Shown: positions 42,569-51,469, numbered from the stretch's first letter. The stretch: 64,000 nt of DNA from Paraburkholderia guartelaensis (GCF_004353905.1 NZ_SMOD01000018.1:451-64450); one strand, 5' to 3'. The notes: generated from the letters alone by a model not told the origin. Translations and numbers: made by a program.

Positions 42569-43549
42569 TCAACCGGCGCGGCGCCTCACGAAGCGCTGCT
42601 CCGTGACCTTCGTGCCCCACTGGTCGCCTTCGGACTCTTCCGCGAGTTGGAAGCCGAACGACTCGTACAGATGCCGCGCGGCGTCGAGGCCCTTGAACGT
42701 CCACAGGTAAGTCTCGGCGTAGTGCGCATCGACGAACTGCATCGCGTTCGTCATCAACTGCCTGCCGACGCCGGTGCCGCGCAGTGAGTCGTCCACGATG
42801 AACCAGCGCAGGTGGGCGACACCTGCGTTGCCGCTCCCGTGCCCGTCGATGGCCAGCGAGGCCAGTACGCGATCGCGCTCCACCGCGAGCCAGAGCGCCT
42901 TGCCGACGGCCGGCAAGGCACCGGCGAATTCGGCGAGTTCCGTCGCCACCTTCTGCTCGAAATACGCGCCGAAGCCCCAGTTCGCCGCGTAGAACCGCGC
43001 GTGCAGGCTCGCAATGTCGCCAATGCAGCCCGGCCGGTAGCCTTCCACGATCTGCACGCCCGCCGCCGACGCGGTTACGCTGGTCTCGTTGGGATTGTCG
43101 TGCGCGAGCGCGTCGGCGTAGAGCGCGAGCGCACGAACGAGCGTCTGCTGGTCGGCAGGAACGAGCCTGCGCAGCGCATTGGAAACCTGGTCCGTGGCGA
43201 AGCGGTCGATCTTCGCGCGCAGCTTCTGGCCCGCCGCGCTCAGGGTCAGCTCGGAAGAGCGCGCGTCGTCGTCGGCGGTCTTGCGCTTGACGAGACCGGC
43301 CGCTTCGAGCCGCGCGACCTGCCGGCTCGTGTTCGACTTGTCGAGCCGCAGGATGTCGCCCAGCGCCCGTGCATTGATGCCCGGCTGTGCGCCGATCTCG
43401 ATGATGGCGTGCACGGCGGATGGGGCGAGATCGCTGTCGGCGAGCGTCGTGCGCATAAAGCCCAGCTCGCGCACGAGCCGCCGCGAGAACTCGCGCAGCT
43501 CGAGGATGGTCGTCTCTCGGGGCTGCGCGGGCACGTCGACAAAATCCAT
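42569..43549 (-). CDS. Bifunctional MarR regulator / GNAT acetyltransferase
   Basis: A 326-residue fusion. Residues 20-150 are a MarR-type winged helix (INARALGDILRLDKSNTSRQ, then DDDARSSELTLSAAGQKL); residues 160-326 are a GNAT acetyltransferase with the acetyl-CoA loop DSLRGTGVGRQLM and the C-terminal YESFGFQLAEES. The start MDFVDV has GGAGA upstream. It is divergent from kup. Such fusions couple a DNA operator to an acetyltransferase activity, as in resistance and metabolite control. A 25-bp palindrome sits upstream. Confidence 0.88.
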   Translation of the reverse strand: MDFVDVPAQPRETTILELREFSRRLVRELGFMRTTLADSDLAPSAVHAIIEIGAQPGINARALGDILRLDKSNTSRQVARLEAAGLVKRKTADDDARSSELTLSAAGQKLRAKIDRFATDQVSNALRRLVPADQQTLVRALALYADALAHDNPNETSVTASAAGVQIVEGYRPGCIGDIASLHARFYAANWGFGAYFEQKVATELAEFAGALPAVGKALWLAVERDRVLASLAIDGHGSGNAGVAHLRWFIVDDSLRGTGVGRQLMTNAMQFVDAHYAETYLWTFKGLDAARHLYESFGFQLAEESEGDQWGTKVTEQRFVRRRAG

Positions 43550-43575
43550 GATGGTCTCCGTTATGGTCTTCATGT

Positions 43576-43600
43576 GAATGGTTGCGAGTCGCAACCATTC
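43576..43600. promoter_or_regulatory. Perfect 25-bp palindrome, operator of the MarR-GNAT fusion
   Basis: Arms GAATGGTTGCGA and TCGCAACCATTC are perfect inverted copies around a single central G, 27 bp upstream of the MarR-GNAT start and 140 bp upstream of kup. It is the size and symmetry expected of a MarR dimer site. Confidence 0.7.
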
Positions 43601-43740
43601 GAACTCAATATAGGCGCGCCCGACGGAGAACGCAAGTTCGCAACGCTGTCGGGGAAATTGCCGTTCGACCCTTCACGCGTTCAGGCGCAAGAGGCACGCC
43701 AATTGCGAGAAGGCAGAGCCTCCACGAACGCCGCGCGGCC

Positions 43741-45675
43741 ATGCTTCAGGATCGCCTCAACCCGCTCAGAAACGCGCCAAAAGAGAAGCCGCGCAAGCAG
43801 GCCGACGATGCCGGCCAGCGCGCGCTGGTGCTCGGCGCGCTCGGCGTGGTGTTCGGCGACATCGGCACAAGCCCGATCTACGCGCTGCGTGAAGCCGTCC
43901 AGACGGCGCATTCCACGGCGCAGCCCGTGGTGATGGGCGCGCTCTCCATGATCCTGTGGGCGGTGCTGATCGTCGTGGTGCTCAAGTACGCCTGCTTTGT
44001 CATGCGCGCCGACAACGAAGGCGAGGGCGGCATCGTCGCGCTCACCGCGCTCGTGCGCGCCGGCTTCGCGAAGGCGGGGCGCCCCGCGCCGCGTCTGCTC
44101 GTGCTCGCCGGGCTCGTTGGCGCAGCGATGTTCTATGGCGACTCGATGATCACGCCCGCCATTTCCGTGCTCTCCGCGGTGGAAGGGCTCAAGGAAATCA
44201 ATCCTGCATTCGACAGCGCCGTGCTGCCGGTTTCATTGGCGATTCTCGTGGCGCTCTTCCTGTTCCAGTCGCGCGGCACCGCCGTGGTCGGGCGCACGTT
44301 CGGGCCCGTCATGGCGCTCTGGTTTTTGAGCCTCGGCGCGGTGGGCGTGTATCACATCGTGCGCAATCCGGCGATACTCGCCGCGGCGTCGCCGGTCTGG
44401 GCCGTGCGGCTCGCGCTCACGCATCCGGGGCTCGCGTTTGGCGTGCTCGCCGCGGTAATCCTTGCGTTGACGGGCGCCGAGGCGCTCTACGCCGACATCG
44501 GCCACTTCGGCACGCGCTCCATTCGCATCGCGTTCTTTTGCATCGTGCTGCCCGCGATCGTCGCGGGCTATTTCGGCCAGGCCGCGACCGTGCTGTTCGA
44601 GCCGGGCGGCGCCAGCCAGCCGTTCTTTCGCTCGGTGCCGCATTGGGCACTGATTCCGGCAGTGGGTATCGCCATGCTCGCCACCATCATCGCTTCACAA
44701 GCTGTGATCTCGGGCGCGTTTTCGATGACGAGCCAGGCCATCGAGTTGGGCTTCCTGCCGCGCATGCGCACGATCGAAACCTCGAGCACGCGGCGCGGCC
44801 AGATCTATGTTCCGGCAGTCAACGCGGGATTGCTCGTGGCCGTGGTGTTTCTCGTGCTGTTCTTTCGCACCTCCGAGCGGCTCACGTCCGCGTATGGCCT
44901 CGCTGTGGCGATGACGATGGTGACCACGTCGATGCAGATGCTGTCCGTGTGCCGCGAAGTTTGGGGCTGGCCGCGCGTCGCCACGTGGCTCGCGTGCGTG
45001 CCGCTGCTGATCGTGGACGGTTTGCTGCTCTCCGCGAATCTGCCAAAGATTCCCACGGGCGGCTGGTTTCCGGTTTCCGTTGGTGCGTTGCTGTTCATCA
45101 CGATGAGTACCTGGAACCGCGGCCGCGAACTGGAGGCGCGCCATGCGGCGCGCGGCGAGTCGGTGGACGACTTTTTACGTGGTATCTGCGCTGCCGAGCC
45201 GAAGCTGCCGCGCGTGCCGGGCACAGCCGTGTATCCGGGCAACGCACCCGGCATGACGCCGGCCGCGCTCGTGAGCAACGTGCGGCACAATCACGTCCTG
45301 CATCGTACGGTGATCGTATTCGCCAATGTTTCGGAGTCCGCACCACAGGCGGACGATGAAACGCGCATCGAGTCGCGCGACCTCGGCGCGGGCTGCTGGG
45401 AGATCGTCGCGCATCATGGCTTTGTCGAGCGGCCCAACCTGCCGGACCTTTTGGCCGCGCTGCAGGGCAAATTGGGCGAATGGCGTTTCGACCCGCAACA
45501 GACCACGTTCTATTTGCCGCGCGACGAGGTGCTGCGTCAGCACGCGAGGCAGGACGTGAGCCTCTGGCGTGCGCGGCTCTTCGCGTTCATGTCGTATCAC
45601 TGCACGTCGAGCGCCGAGTATTACGGTCTGGCTCCCGCACATGTCGTCGAGCTGGGCGTACAGGTGGCGCTATGA
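43741..45675 (+). CDS. kup: Potassium uptake protein Kup
   Basis: A 644-residue K+/H+ symporter with 12 predicted membrane segments and a hydrophilic C-terminal domain. VVFGDIGTSPIYALREAV near residue 36 is the diagnostic Kup motif; GDSMITPAISVLSAVEGL and GTGKALFE-type elements also occur (here ADIGHFG). The ATG is chosen just before the conserved domain; upstream sequence lacks a clear ribosome site. It is monocistronic and divergent from the MarR-GNAT gene. Confidence 0.93.
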   Translation: MLQDRLNPLRNAPKEKPRKQADDAGQRALVLGALGVVFGDIGTSPIYALREAVQTAHSTAQPVVMGALSMILWAVLIVVVLKYACFVMRADNEGEGGIVALTALVRAGFAKAGRPAPRLLVLAGLVGAAMFYGDSMITPAISVLSAVEGLKEINPAFDSAVLPVSLAILVALFLFQSRGTAVVGRTFGPVMALWFLSLGAVGVYHIVRNPAILAAASPVWAVRLALTHPGLAFGVLAAVILALTGAEALYADIGHFGTRSIRIAFFCIVLPAIVAGYFGQAATVLFEPGGASQPFFRSVPHWALIPAVGIAMLATIIASQAVISGAFSMTSQAIELGFLPRMRTIETSSTRRGQIYVPAVNAGLLVAVVFLVLFFRTSERLTSAYGLAVAMTMVTTSMQMLSVCREVWGWPRVATWLACVPLLIVDGLLLSANLPKIPTGGWFPVSVGALLFITMSTWNRGRELEARHAARGESVDDFLRGICAAEPKLPRVPGTAVYPGNAPGMTPAALVSNVRHNHVLHRTVIVFANVSESAPQADDETRIESRDLGAGCWEIVAHHGFVERPNLPDLLAALQGKLGEWRFDPQQTTFYLPRDEVLRQHARQDVSLWRARLFAFMSYHCTSSAEYYGLAPAHVVELGVQVAL

Positions 45676-45696
45676 GCATGACGTGGGCCTGTGCTG

Positions 45697-46251
45697 TCAT
45701 GCCGTGCCGGCCGGCGCCGACAGCGTCGAGATGATCTCCGCGTTGAAGGCGGGTAGATCGTCGGGCTTGCGGCTCGTGATGAAGTTGCCGTCGTGGACCA
45801 TGGTCTCGTCGACCCACTTGCCGCCCGCATTGCGGATATCGTCTTGCAGCGAGGGCCAGCTCGTCATGGTGTGCCCCTTGACGATACCGGCCGAGACCGG
45901 TAGCCAACCGCCATGGCAGATCACGGCAATAGTCTTGTGCGCGTCGTTGGCCGCGCGCACGAACGCCTGGGCTTCCGGAATCAGCCGGATGGCGTCCGAG
46001 TTCACCACTCCGCCAGGCAACACGACGGCGTCGTAGTCATCGGCCTTCGCGCTGCCGAAAGTGCGGTCCACCTTGATCTTGCTGCCCTTGTCGACGTGAC
46101 GAAAGCCCTGAATTTCACCGCTTTTCTGCGAGATCACGTCCACCTGCGCCCCCGCTTCCTTCAATGCGCGGCGCGGCTCAGTAAGTTCGACTTCCTCGAA
46201 TCCGTCCATGGCAAGGATTGCGACCTTGCAGTTATCGAGCATGTTGGCCAT
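45697..46251 (-). CDS. DJ-1/PfpI-family protein (protease/deglycase type)
   Basis: A 184-residue cytoplasmic protein. VICHGGWLPVSAG carries the nucleophile Cys-His pair, and NCKVAILAMDGFEEVELTEP carries the acidic residue, a PfpI-type active site. Such proteins act as intracellular proteases or glyoxal/methylglyoxal deglycases and are commonly stress induced. The start has GAGGAGG upstream. It is divergent from the Gly-rich secreted gene, with sigma-54-like elements in both directions. Confidence 0.87.
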   Translation of the reverse strand: MANMLDNCKVAILAMDGFEEVELTEPRRALKEAGAQVDVISQKSGEIQGFRHVDKGSKIKVDRTFGSAKADDYDAVVLPGGVVNSDAIRLIPEAQAFVRAANDAHKTIAVICHGGWLPVSAGIVKGHTMTSWPSLQDDIRNAGGKWVDETMVHDGNFITSRKPDDLPAFNAEIISTLSAPAGTA

Positions 46252-46320
46252 TGCGATTTCCTCCTCGTTTGAGACCCGTCTGAGACAGTTGAAAGACCGA
46301 TTGCAACCGTTCTCAACCGC

Positions 46321-46336
46321 AGCAAGGCGGATGCCG
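46321..46336 (-). promoter_or_regulatory. Candidate sigma-54 promoter for the PfpI gene
   Basis: On the minus strand CGGCATCCGCCTTGCT (GG at 46335-46334, GC at 46323-46322) fits GGCA-N6-TTGC with GG-N10-GC spacing, 71 bp before the start. Confidence 0.4.
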
Positions 46337-46394
46337 CGCGGCGCGTGCAACACAAATCAGCGGAAACGGCACGTAGCCGGGTTTCACTCGCCCG

Positions 46395-46411
46395 TGGCAT
46401 GGCGATTGCGG
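46395..46411 (+). promoter_or_regulatory. Candidate sigma-54 promoter for the Gly-rich secreted protein
   Basis: TGGCATGGCGATTGCGG matches TGGCACG-N4-TTGC at all but one fixed base with GG-N10-GC spacing (GG 46396-46397, GC 46408-46409), 76 bp before the start. With GAAC following, it is nearly identical to the element before the sugar carrier gene. Confidence 0.55.
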
Positions 46412-46484
46412 AACAAAGGGCAAGCGTGGCGCGCCACCGGTTCGCCACGCAGCAGTTCCATCCACAACACTCAAGGAGAGCGAA

Positions 46485-46865
46485 ATGAATGGATCGATCA
46501 AACAATTGCTGGCTGGTGTCGTCATCGCAACATGTTCGGCAGCGGCGCTTGCGCAGAGCGCTGGCGGTGGGGCCGGCGGAGCCGGCGGCGGTAGCAATGG
46601 CGTGGGCGCAGGCGGCGGCACGACTGGCGCGGCGGGCATCAATACGGCGCGTCCGCCGGGAAGCACCGCAGGCACCCGTTATCAAAACAGCGGCTACGGC
46701 GCGCCCGGCACCACAGCGACGGGGGGCGGCCAGGGAACGGGGACTGGCGCGGCGCCTGCGCCTGCACCGGGAACCCGCCAGACCATGCCGTATAACAACG
46801 ACAATGGTTACGGCAATGGTGGGATGAGCACGCAACCTAACGGCGGCTCGCAGGGGAGCCAGTAA
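46485..46865 (+). CDS. Exported Gly/Ala/Ser-rich protein, unknown
   Basis: A 126-residue secreted or periplasmic protein. A signal peptide (IKQLLAGVVIATCSAAALAQ) is followed by low-complexity GGAGGAGGGSNG, then Pro/Thr/Gly-rich and Asn/Gly-rich stretches (YNNDNGYGNGG). AAGGAGAG lies upstream. The low complexity resembles intrinsically disordered envelope or matrix proteins. A strong terminator follows. Function unknown. Confidence 0.72.
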   Translation: MNGSIKQLLAGVVIATCSAAALAQSAGGGAGGAGGGSNGVGAGGGTTGAAGINTARPPGSTAGTRYQNSGYGAPGTTATGGGQGTGTGAAPAPAPGTRQTMPYNNDNGYGNGGMSTQPNGGSQGSQ

Positions 46866-46919
46866 AGATGGGAAACGTAGTTAAACTAACGATTGAAGAA
46901 TAATCGGGGACGTAGTGTG

Positions 46920-46961
46920 AAAAGGGCGGGCGACGCAATCTGCGTTCGCCCGCCCTTTTTT
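46920..46961. terminator. Bidirectional rho-independent terminator
   Basis: AAAAGGGCGGGCG pairs with CGCCCGCCCTTTT, with an inner CGCA/TGCG stem and an ATC loop. A's on the left and T's on the right give a T-run in both directions, so it can end the Gly-rich gene and the convergent transporter gene. Confidence 0.88.
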
Positions 46962-46988
46962 AAGGCCGAAAGCTTTTCAATCGACCGT

Positions 46989-48293
46989 TCAGTCGATCGT
47001 CTTGTTGCCGGTTTCCTCGAACATCGAAACGGCGATGAGCGAAATGAGCACGCAGCCGATCATGTACCACGCGGGCGCCATCTTGTTGCCGGTCACATGG
47101 ATGAGCCAACCGGCCACGAGCTGAGCCGTGCCGCCGAACACCGACACCGCGATCGCGTACGCGCTCGACATATAGCCTGCGCGCAGGTGTTTCGGAAAGT
47201 TTTCCGGCATCAGCGCGTAAGCGGGGGCGGAGCCCATCGTATAGCAGAGCATGAGCACGATGAGCGCGGCGAGCACGACCGGCAGCGACGGAAAGTGCGT
47301 CATGAGCCAGAACGCCGGATAGAGCAAGAGGATCAGCGCGACGCGTCCGATTACCGTGAGCGGCTTGCGGCGTCCCATGCGGTCCGACCACGCGCCGTAG
47401 ATCGGGCACATCACGAGCGAGATCGTGCTGGACGCCACGCCCGCGAGGATCGACATCTTGGGTGGCAGTCCCAGGTACTCGATGCAGTAGGTCGGCATGT
47501 AGTACATCATCACGTACGTCGAAACCGACATGCCCATGATCGCGAAGATCGTGAGAAACCAGTTGCGCACGTACAGGCCGCGCTTCGGGTCGTTGCGGTC
47601 CGCGACCACGCGCTGGGCCGGCGGCTCTTCGCGAATGTGCCGGCGCAGATAGATGCCGACCGGCGCGATGAGCGTGCCGAGCAAAAACGGAATGCGCCAG
47701 CCCCAGCTATGCATCGTTTCCGCGGAGAGCAGAAAGCCGAGGCTCGCCGCGAGACCCGAGCCGAGCAGCGCCGCCGCGCCCTGGCTCGCGAGCTGCCAGC
47801 TCGCGCGAAAACCGCGGCTTGCCTGTCCGCCCATTTCGAGGAGGGTGGCGGTTGCCGCGCCGAACTCGCCGCCTTGCGCGAAGCCCTGCACAAGGCGGGC
47901 GACCACGATCAGGAGCGGCGCGGCCAGACCGATTTGCGCATAGGTGGGTGCAAGACCGATGGACGCGGAACCCACCGCCATCAGCAGGATGGTGAGTGTG
48001 AGCGCCGGCTTGCGGCCCGCGCGGTCCGCGTAGCGGCCGAGCACGATACCGCCGAGCGGGCGCATCACGAAGCCCACGGCGAACACCGCGAACGCGAGCA
48101 AGAGCGACGTGACCTGGCTGTCGGCCGGAAAGAACTGATGGCCGATCGTGAGCGCGAAATAGCTATAGACCGTGAAGTCGAAGAATTCGAGCAGATTGCC
48201 GATCACCGCCGCGAGAACGATCTTGCGCTGGTAGCCAGGCGAAAGCGTCGCTTCTTCGGCCGCTTCCAGAAGCGGTTCGGTGGCGGCGTTCAT
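46989..48293 (-). CDS. MFS transporter, metabolite:H+ symporter type (ProP-like)
   Basis: A 434-residue carrier. IGNLLEFFDFTVYSYFA at residues 31-47 and YADRAGRK near 90 mark the family. The first ATG lies on the stop of the amidohydrolase gene (ATGA overlap, 48290-48293), so translation is coupled and the product probably imports the N-acylated substrate of that enzyme or exports its products. It ends at the strong bidirectional terminator. Confidence 0.9.
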   Translation of the reverse strand: MNAATEPLLEAAEEATLSPGYQRKIVLAAVIGNLLEFFDFTVYSYFALTIGHQFFPADSQVTSLLLAFAVFAVGFVMRPLGGIVLGRYADRAGRKPALTLTILLMAVGSASIGLAPTYAQIGLAAPLLIVVARLVQGFAQGGEFGAATATLLEMGGQASRGFRASWQLASQGAAALLGSGLAASLGFLLSAETMHSWGWRIPFLLGTLIAPVGIYLRRHIREEPPAQRVVADRNDPKRGLYVRNWFLTIFAIMGMSVSTYVMMYYMPTYCIEYLGLPPKMSILAGVASSTISLVMCPIYGAWSDRMGRRKPLTVIGRVALILLLYPAFWLMTHFPSLPVVLAALIVLMLCYTMGSAPAYALMPENFPKHLRAGYMSSAYAIAVSVFGGTAQLVAGWLIHVTGNKMAPAWYMIGCVLISLIAVSMFEETGNKTID

Positions 48294-49480
48294 GCACGCT
48301 CCTTGCTGAGGAAGCGTTCAACGAGGCGCGTCCAGAACGCCGCGCCAATGGTCAGGTTCTCGTCGTTGAAGTCGTAGCGCGCGTTGTGCAGCATCGGACG
48401 GCCTTCGCCATTGCCAAGGCGTACGAAACAACCGGGGCGCTGCTGCAGGTAGTACGCAAAGTCCTCGCTGCCGGCGATCGGCGGGAATGGCGCGATGATG
48501 TGCTCCGGCCCGACCAGTTCCTCGGCGACCTGACGTGCGAATTCGGTTTCGGCTTCGCTGTTGATCAGCACCGGATAGCCGCGGATGAATTCGATGTCCA
48601 CCGTTGCGCCGTAGCTTTGCGCCTGCGCTTGCACGAGCGCGCGGATGCGCGCCTCGAGCGTTGCGCGCACCTCGGGGGAGAACGAGCGCACGCTCATTTC
48701 GAGCACGGCGTCTTCGGGAATCACGTTCGGCGCGTGGCCCGAACGGAACGCGCCGACTGTCACGACCGCGGCTTCGTTGGGATCGACGTTGCGCGACACC
48801 ACCGACTGCAGGGCCATCACGATGCTGCTGCCCACGAGCACCGGGTCGACGGCCAGATGCGGGCGCGCCGCGTGGCCGCCCTTGCCGTGAACGCGCAGCT
48901 TGACGGTGTCGCACGCGGCCATGAGCGGGCCGGCGCGAAAGCCGAAGGTGCCGGTGGGCACGCCCGGATGGTTGTGCAGTCCGAAGATGGCTTCGCAGGG
49001 GAAGCGCTCGAACAGGCCGTCGGCGATCATGCGCTCGGCGCCGCTGTCCGAACCGGCTTCCTCGGCGGGCTGGAAAATCAGGTGGACGGTGCCGTCGAAA
49101 TTGCGCGTTTTCGCGAGCTGGCGCGCGGCGCCGAGCAGCACGGTGGTGTGGCCGTCGTGGCCGCACGCGTGCATCTTGCCCGCGTGGATGCTTGCGTAGT
49201 CGAGGCCGGTCAGCTCCTGGATCGGCAGGGCGTCCATGTCGGCGCGCACGCCTACGGTGCGCGTGCTCGTGCCCGCCTTGAGCGCCGCCACGACGCCGTG
49301 CCCGCCAACGTGCCGCGTGACTTCGTAGCCCCAGGACTCGAGCTTGTCCGCGACGTAGCGCGACGTGTCGGCTTCCTCGTACGACAACTCGGGGTGCTTG
49401 TGGAGGTGATGACGGATTTCGTCGAGTTCCGATCGGGCTTCGGCCAGGTCGGCGACTTCGCAGTAGTGGTGCTCGCTCAC
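48290..49480 (-). CDS. M20-family amidohydrolase (hippurate hydrolase-like)
   Basis: A 396-residue metal-dependent amidase. MHACGHDGHTTVLLGAA, QPAEEAGSDSGAE and GLHNHPG provide the His/Glu/His metal ligands. The family removes N-acyl groups from amino acids (hippurate, indole-acetyl-amino acids and similar). The start is GTG with AAGGAG at good spacing; a longer open frame upstream is not used. Operon with the MFS gene, divergent from the LysR gene at 49645. Confidence 0.9.
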   Translation of the reverse strand: MSEHHYCEVADLAEARSELDEIRHHLHKHPELSYEEADTSRYVADKLESWGYEVTRHVGGHGVVAALKAGTSTRTVGVRADMDALPIQELTGLDYASIHAGKMHACGHDGHTTVLLGAARQLAKTRNFDGTVHLIFQPAEEAGSDSGAERMIADGLFERFPCEAIFGLHNHPGVPTGTFGFRAGPLMAACDTVKLRVHGKGGHAARPHLAVDPVLVGSSIVMALQSVVSRNVDPNEAAVVTVGAFRSGHAPNVIPEDAVLEMSVRSFSPEVRATLEARIRALVQAQAQSYGATVDIEFIRGYPVLINSEAETEFARQVAEELVGPEHIIAPFPPIAGSEDFAYYLQQRPGCFVRLGNGEGRPMLHNARYDFNDENLTIGAAFWTRLVERFLSKERA

Positions 49481-49577
49481 GGGGACTCCTTTTATTGGAA
49501 TAGGTTTTGGGCAAAAGCCAAAGGCCGAGTATTGCATCGACGAAAAACTCGACCCATGACGGAAAAGCACCGAGAAT

Positions 49578-49594
49578 GTTGACTTGAAGTCAAC
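49578..49594. promoter_or_regulatory. LysR-type operator, perfect palindrome
   Basis: GTTGACTT-G-AAGTCAAC is a perfect 17-bp palindrome with T-N11-A geometry, in the gap between the divergent amidohydrolase and LysR genes. Confidence 0.6.
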
Positions 49595-49644
49595 GATCGA
49601 CTGTCGCGGCGCAGCACGACAACGCGCGCGAAAGGAGCAATGCA

Positions 49645-50598
49645 GTGCGGGCAAAGGCAGATTGGGAAGATGCGGCGCGAGGCGCGATCGACGATATCGG
49701 CGAGCGGCCGCTGCGCTATCTGGCCGAAATCGCGGCGGCTGGCGGCGTGCGTATGGCCGCCGAGGCGCTGGGCATCAACGCCTCGGTCATCAGCCGGCAG
49801 GTGGCGGCGCTGGAGCGGCGGTTGCGTTTTCCGCTGATCGAGCGGCGCGGACGCAGCGTGGCCGTGACCGAGATCGGTCAGGTGCTGGTGGACCACTATC
49901 GCGACGGGCAGCGCCGTCAGCGCGATCTGGCCGCGCGCCTCGAGGAGTACCGGCACCTGAGGCGCGGTCGCGTGGCGCTGGGCGTGGGCGAGGGCTTCAT
50001 CGGCAATCTGATCGCGCGGGCGCTGCAGCGTTTTTCGATGACGTACCCGGACATTCTCGTGGAGATCCGCTCGGGACCGACGCCGGTCGTGCTGTCGCTC
50101 GTGCGCGACGACGTCGTCGATATCGGGCTGTGTACGCGCACCTCCGACGACCCTGCCATGCGCATTCATCCCTTCGCGTCGCGGCCGCTCTGCGCGCTCG
50201 TCGCCCCTTCGCACCGCTTTGCGAAGATGCAGAAGGTGGCGCCCGCCGAACTCGCCAGCGAGCGTCTGATCTTCATGACCGAGTCGTTCGGTGTGCAGCA
50301 CTTCGTGCAGTCGCTGTTCGAGGACGCGCGTCTGAACGTGATGCCGGCGTATCGCGTGGATCTGTTCAACACGGCGCAGACGCTCGCGGCCGCTGGTCTT
50401 GGCGTGGCGTTCATGTCGTCGATTACGGCGCGCCGTGGCATCGATCTGGGCGAACTGGTGGCCGTGCCGATCGATCATCCGATCGCGGCGGGCTTTTCGA
50501 GCCAGATGGTCACGCGCGTGGGCCGCAGGCTCTCGCCAGCCGCCGATCATTTGAGGAAGCAGCTCGCGCAGAGTTTTTTGGAGTCGGCGGCGAAGTAG
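49645..50598 (+). CDS. LysR-family regulator
   Basis: A 317-residue regulator from GTG with AAAGGAG upstream. The helix-turn-helix is around residues 22-82 (ALGINASVISRQVAALERRL) and the effector domain covers the rest (VDIGLCTRTSDDP). It has an N-terminal extension of about 20 residues (DDIGERPLRYLAEIAA) before the usual start. Divergent from the M20-MFS operon, with a palindromic site in between; it probably senses the substrate of that operon. Confidence 0.88.
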   Translation: MRAKADWEDAARGAIDDIGERPLRYLAEIAAAGGVRMAAEALGINASVISRQVAALERRLRFPLIERRGRSVAVTEIGQVLVDHYRDGQRRQRDLAARLEEYRHLRRGRVALGVGEGFIGNLIARALQRFSMTYPDILVEIRSGPTPVVLSLVRDDVVDIGLCTRTSDDPAMRIHPFASRPLCALVAPSHRFAKMQKVAPAELASERLIFMTESFGVQHFVQSLFEDARLNVMPAYRVDLFNTAQTLAAAGLGVAFMSSITARRGIDLGELVAVPIDHPIAAGFSSQMVTRVGRRLSPAADHLRKQLAQSFLESAAK

Positions 50599-50624
50599 TC
50601 GGGAGACGTGGCGCGCGCGACGAT

Positions 50625-51341
50625 TTAGTTGTCGGCGTCCTGTACCGACGGCGTATCCCCAATCCTCAACACCGCATCGCGCTTGGCGAGCAAATGCTGC
50701 CGCAGTATCGCCGCGAGCCGCTTGCCGTCGCGCGCGTCGAGCGCCTCCAGCATTTCGCCATGCTCGTGGATCGCGCGATCCCACTTGGGGGTTTCGAAGT
50801 TCGAGCGAAACCGCAGCGCCTGCAAACGGCGATTCACCGCGATATACGTTTGCCGCAGCGCCGAATTGCGCGCCGCCTCGTTGATCTTGTCGTGAATCGC
50901 CTGATTGCGGCTGTAGTAGCCGGCCAGATCGTTCTGCGCGCGGCAGGCGAGCATGGCGTAGTGCAACGCCTTGATCTCGGCGATTTCGGCCGCGGTGATC
51001 CGCTCGCACGCCAGTTCGCCCGAAAACGCTTCGAGGCCGCTCATGAGTTCGAAGGTCTCGCGCAGTTCCGCCTCCGACATCTTCGAGACCGATGCGCCGC
51101 GATTCGGCGAAATCTCGATCAGCCCTTCGGACGCGAGCACCTTCAGCGCCTCGCGCAGCGGCGTGCGCGAAATGCCCAGCGTTTCGCACAGCTCGCGTTC
51201 GTTGAGCTTGCGCCCGGCCTCGAGCACGCCTTCCACGATGAACCGCCGCAGATGGTCGACGACGGTGTCATGGAGTTGCTGGCGCGGAATAGGCGGCAGT
51301 TCCGGGCTGATCGCAGTGGGGTTCAGGTTCGGGTTTTGCAT
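50625..51341 (-). CDS. GntR-family regulator, FCD type
   Basis: A 238-residue regulator. The N-terminal winged helix includes RRFIVEGVLEAGRKLNERELCE and ISRTPLREALKVLASEGL, and the C-terminal FCD helical domain has three candidate metal-binding residues (YYSRNQAIHDKI and the final HLLAKRDAVL). Its start codon lies inside a TTTTGCATGCAAAA palindrome, indicating autoregulation. Divergent from the aminotransferase-carrier-dehydrogenase operon, where a second copy of the site occurs. Confidence 0.9.
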   Translation of the reverse strand: MQNPNLNPTAISPELPPIPRQQLHDTVVDHLRRFIVEGVLEAGRKLNERELCETLGISRTPLREALKVLASEGLIEISPNRGASVSKMSEAELRETFELMSGLEAFSGELACERITAAEIAEIKALHYAMLACRAQNDLAGYYSRNQAIHDKINEAARNSALRQTYIAVNRRLQALRFRSNFETPKWDRAIHEHGEMLEALDARDGKRLAAILRQHLLAKRDAVLRIGDTPSVQDADN

Positions 51342-51347
51342 GCAAAA
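51334..51347. promoter_or_regulatory. GntR operator O1 overlapping the regulator start codon
   Basis: TTTTGCATGCAAAA is a perfect 14-bp palindrome typical of FCD-type GntR proteins. It contains the start codon of the gntR gene (minus strand ATG at 51341-51339). Confidence 0.65.
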
Positions 51348-51469
51348 GGCATTTCCATCGATTTCCAGCGAATTCTAGCCCAAGGACAGGACCCCAAAGA
51401 AGCCAGCTGAGATTGGGGTAAACCACATCAGAATTGTCTGTCTGCACATGAGCTGGCTGGATTATAGTT

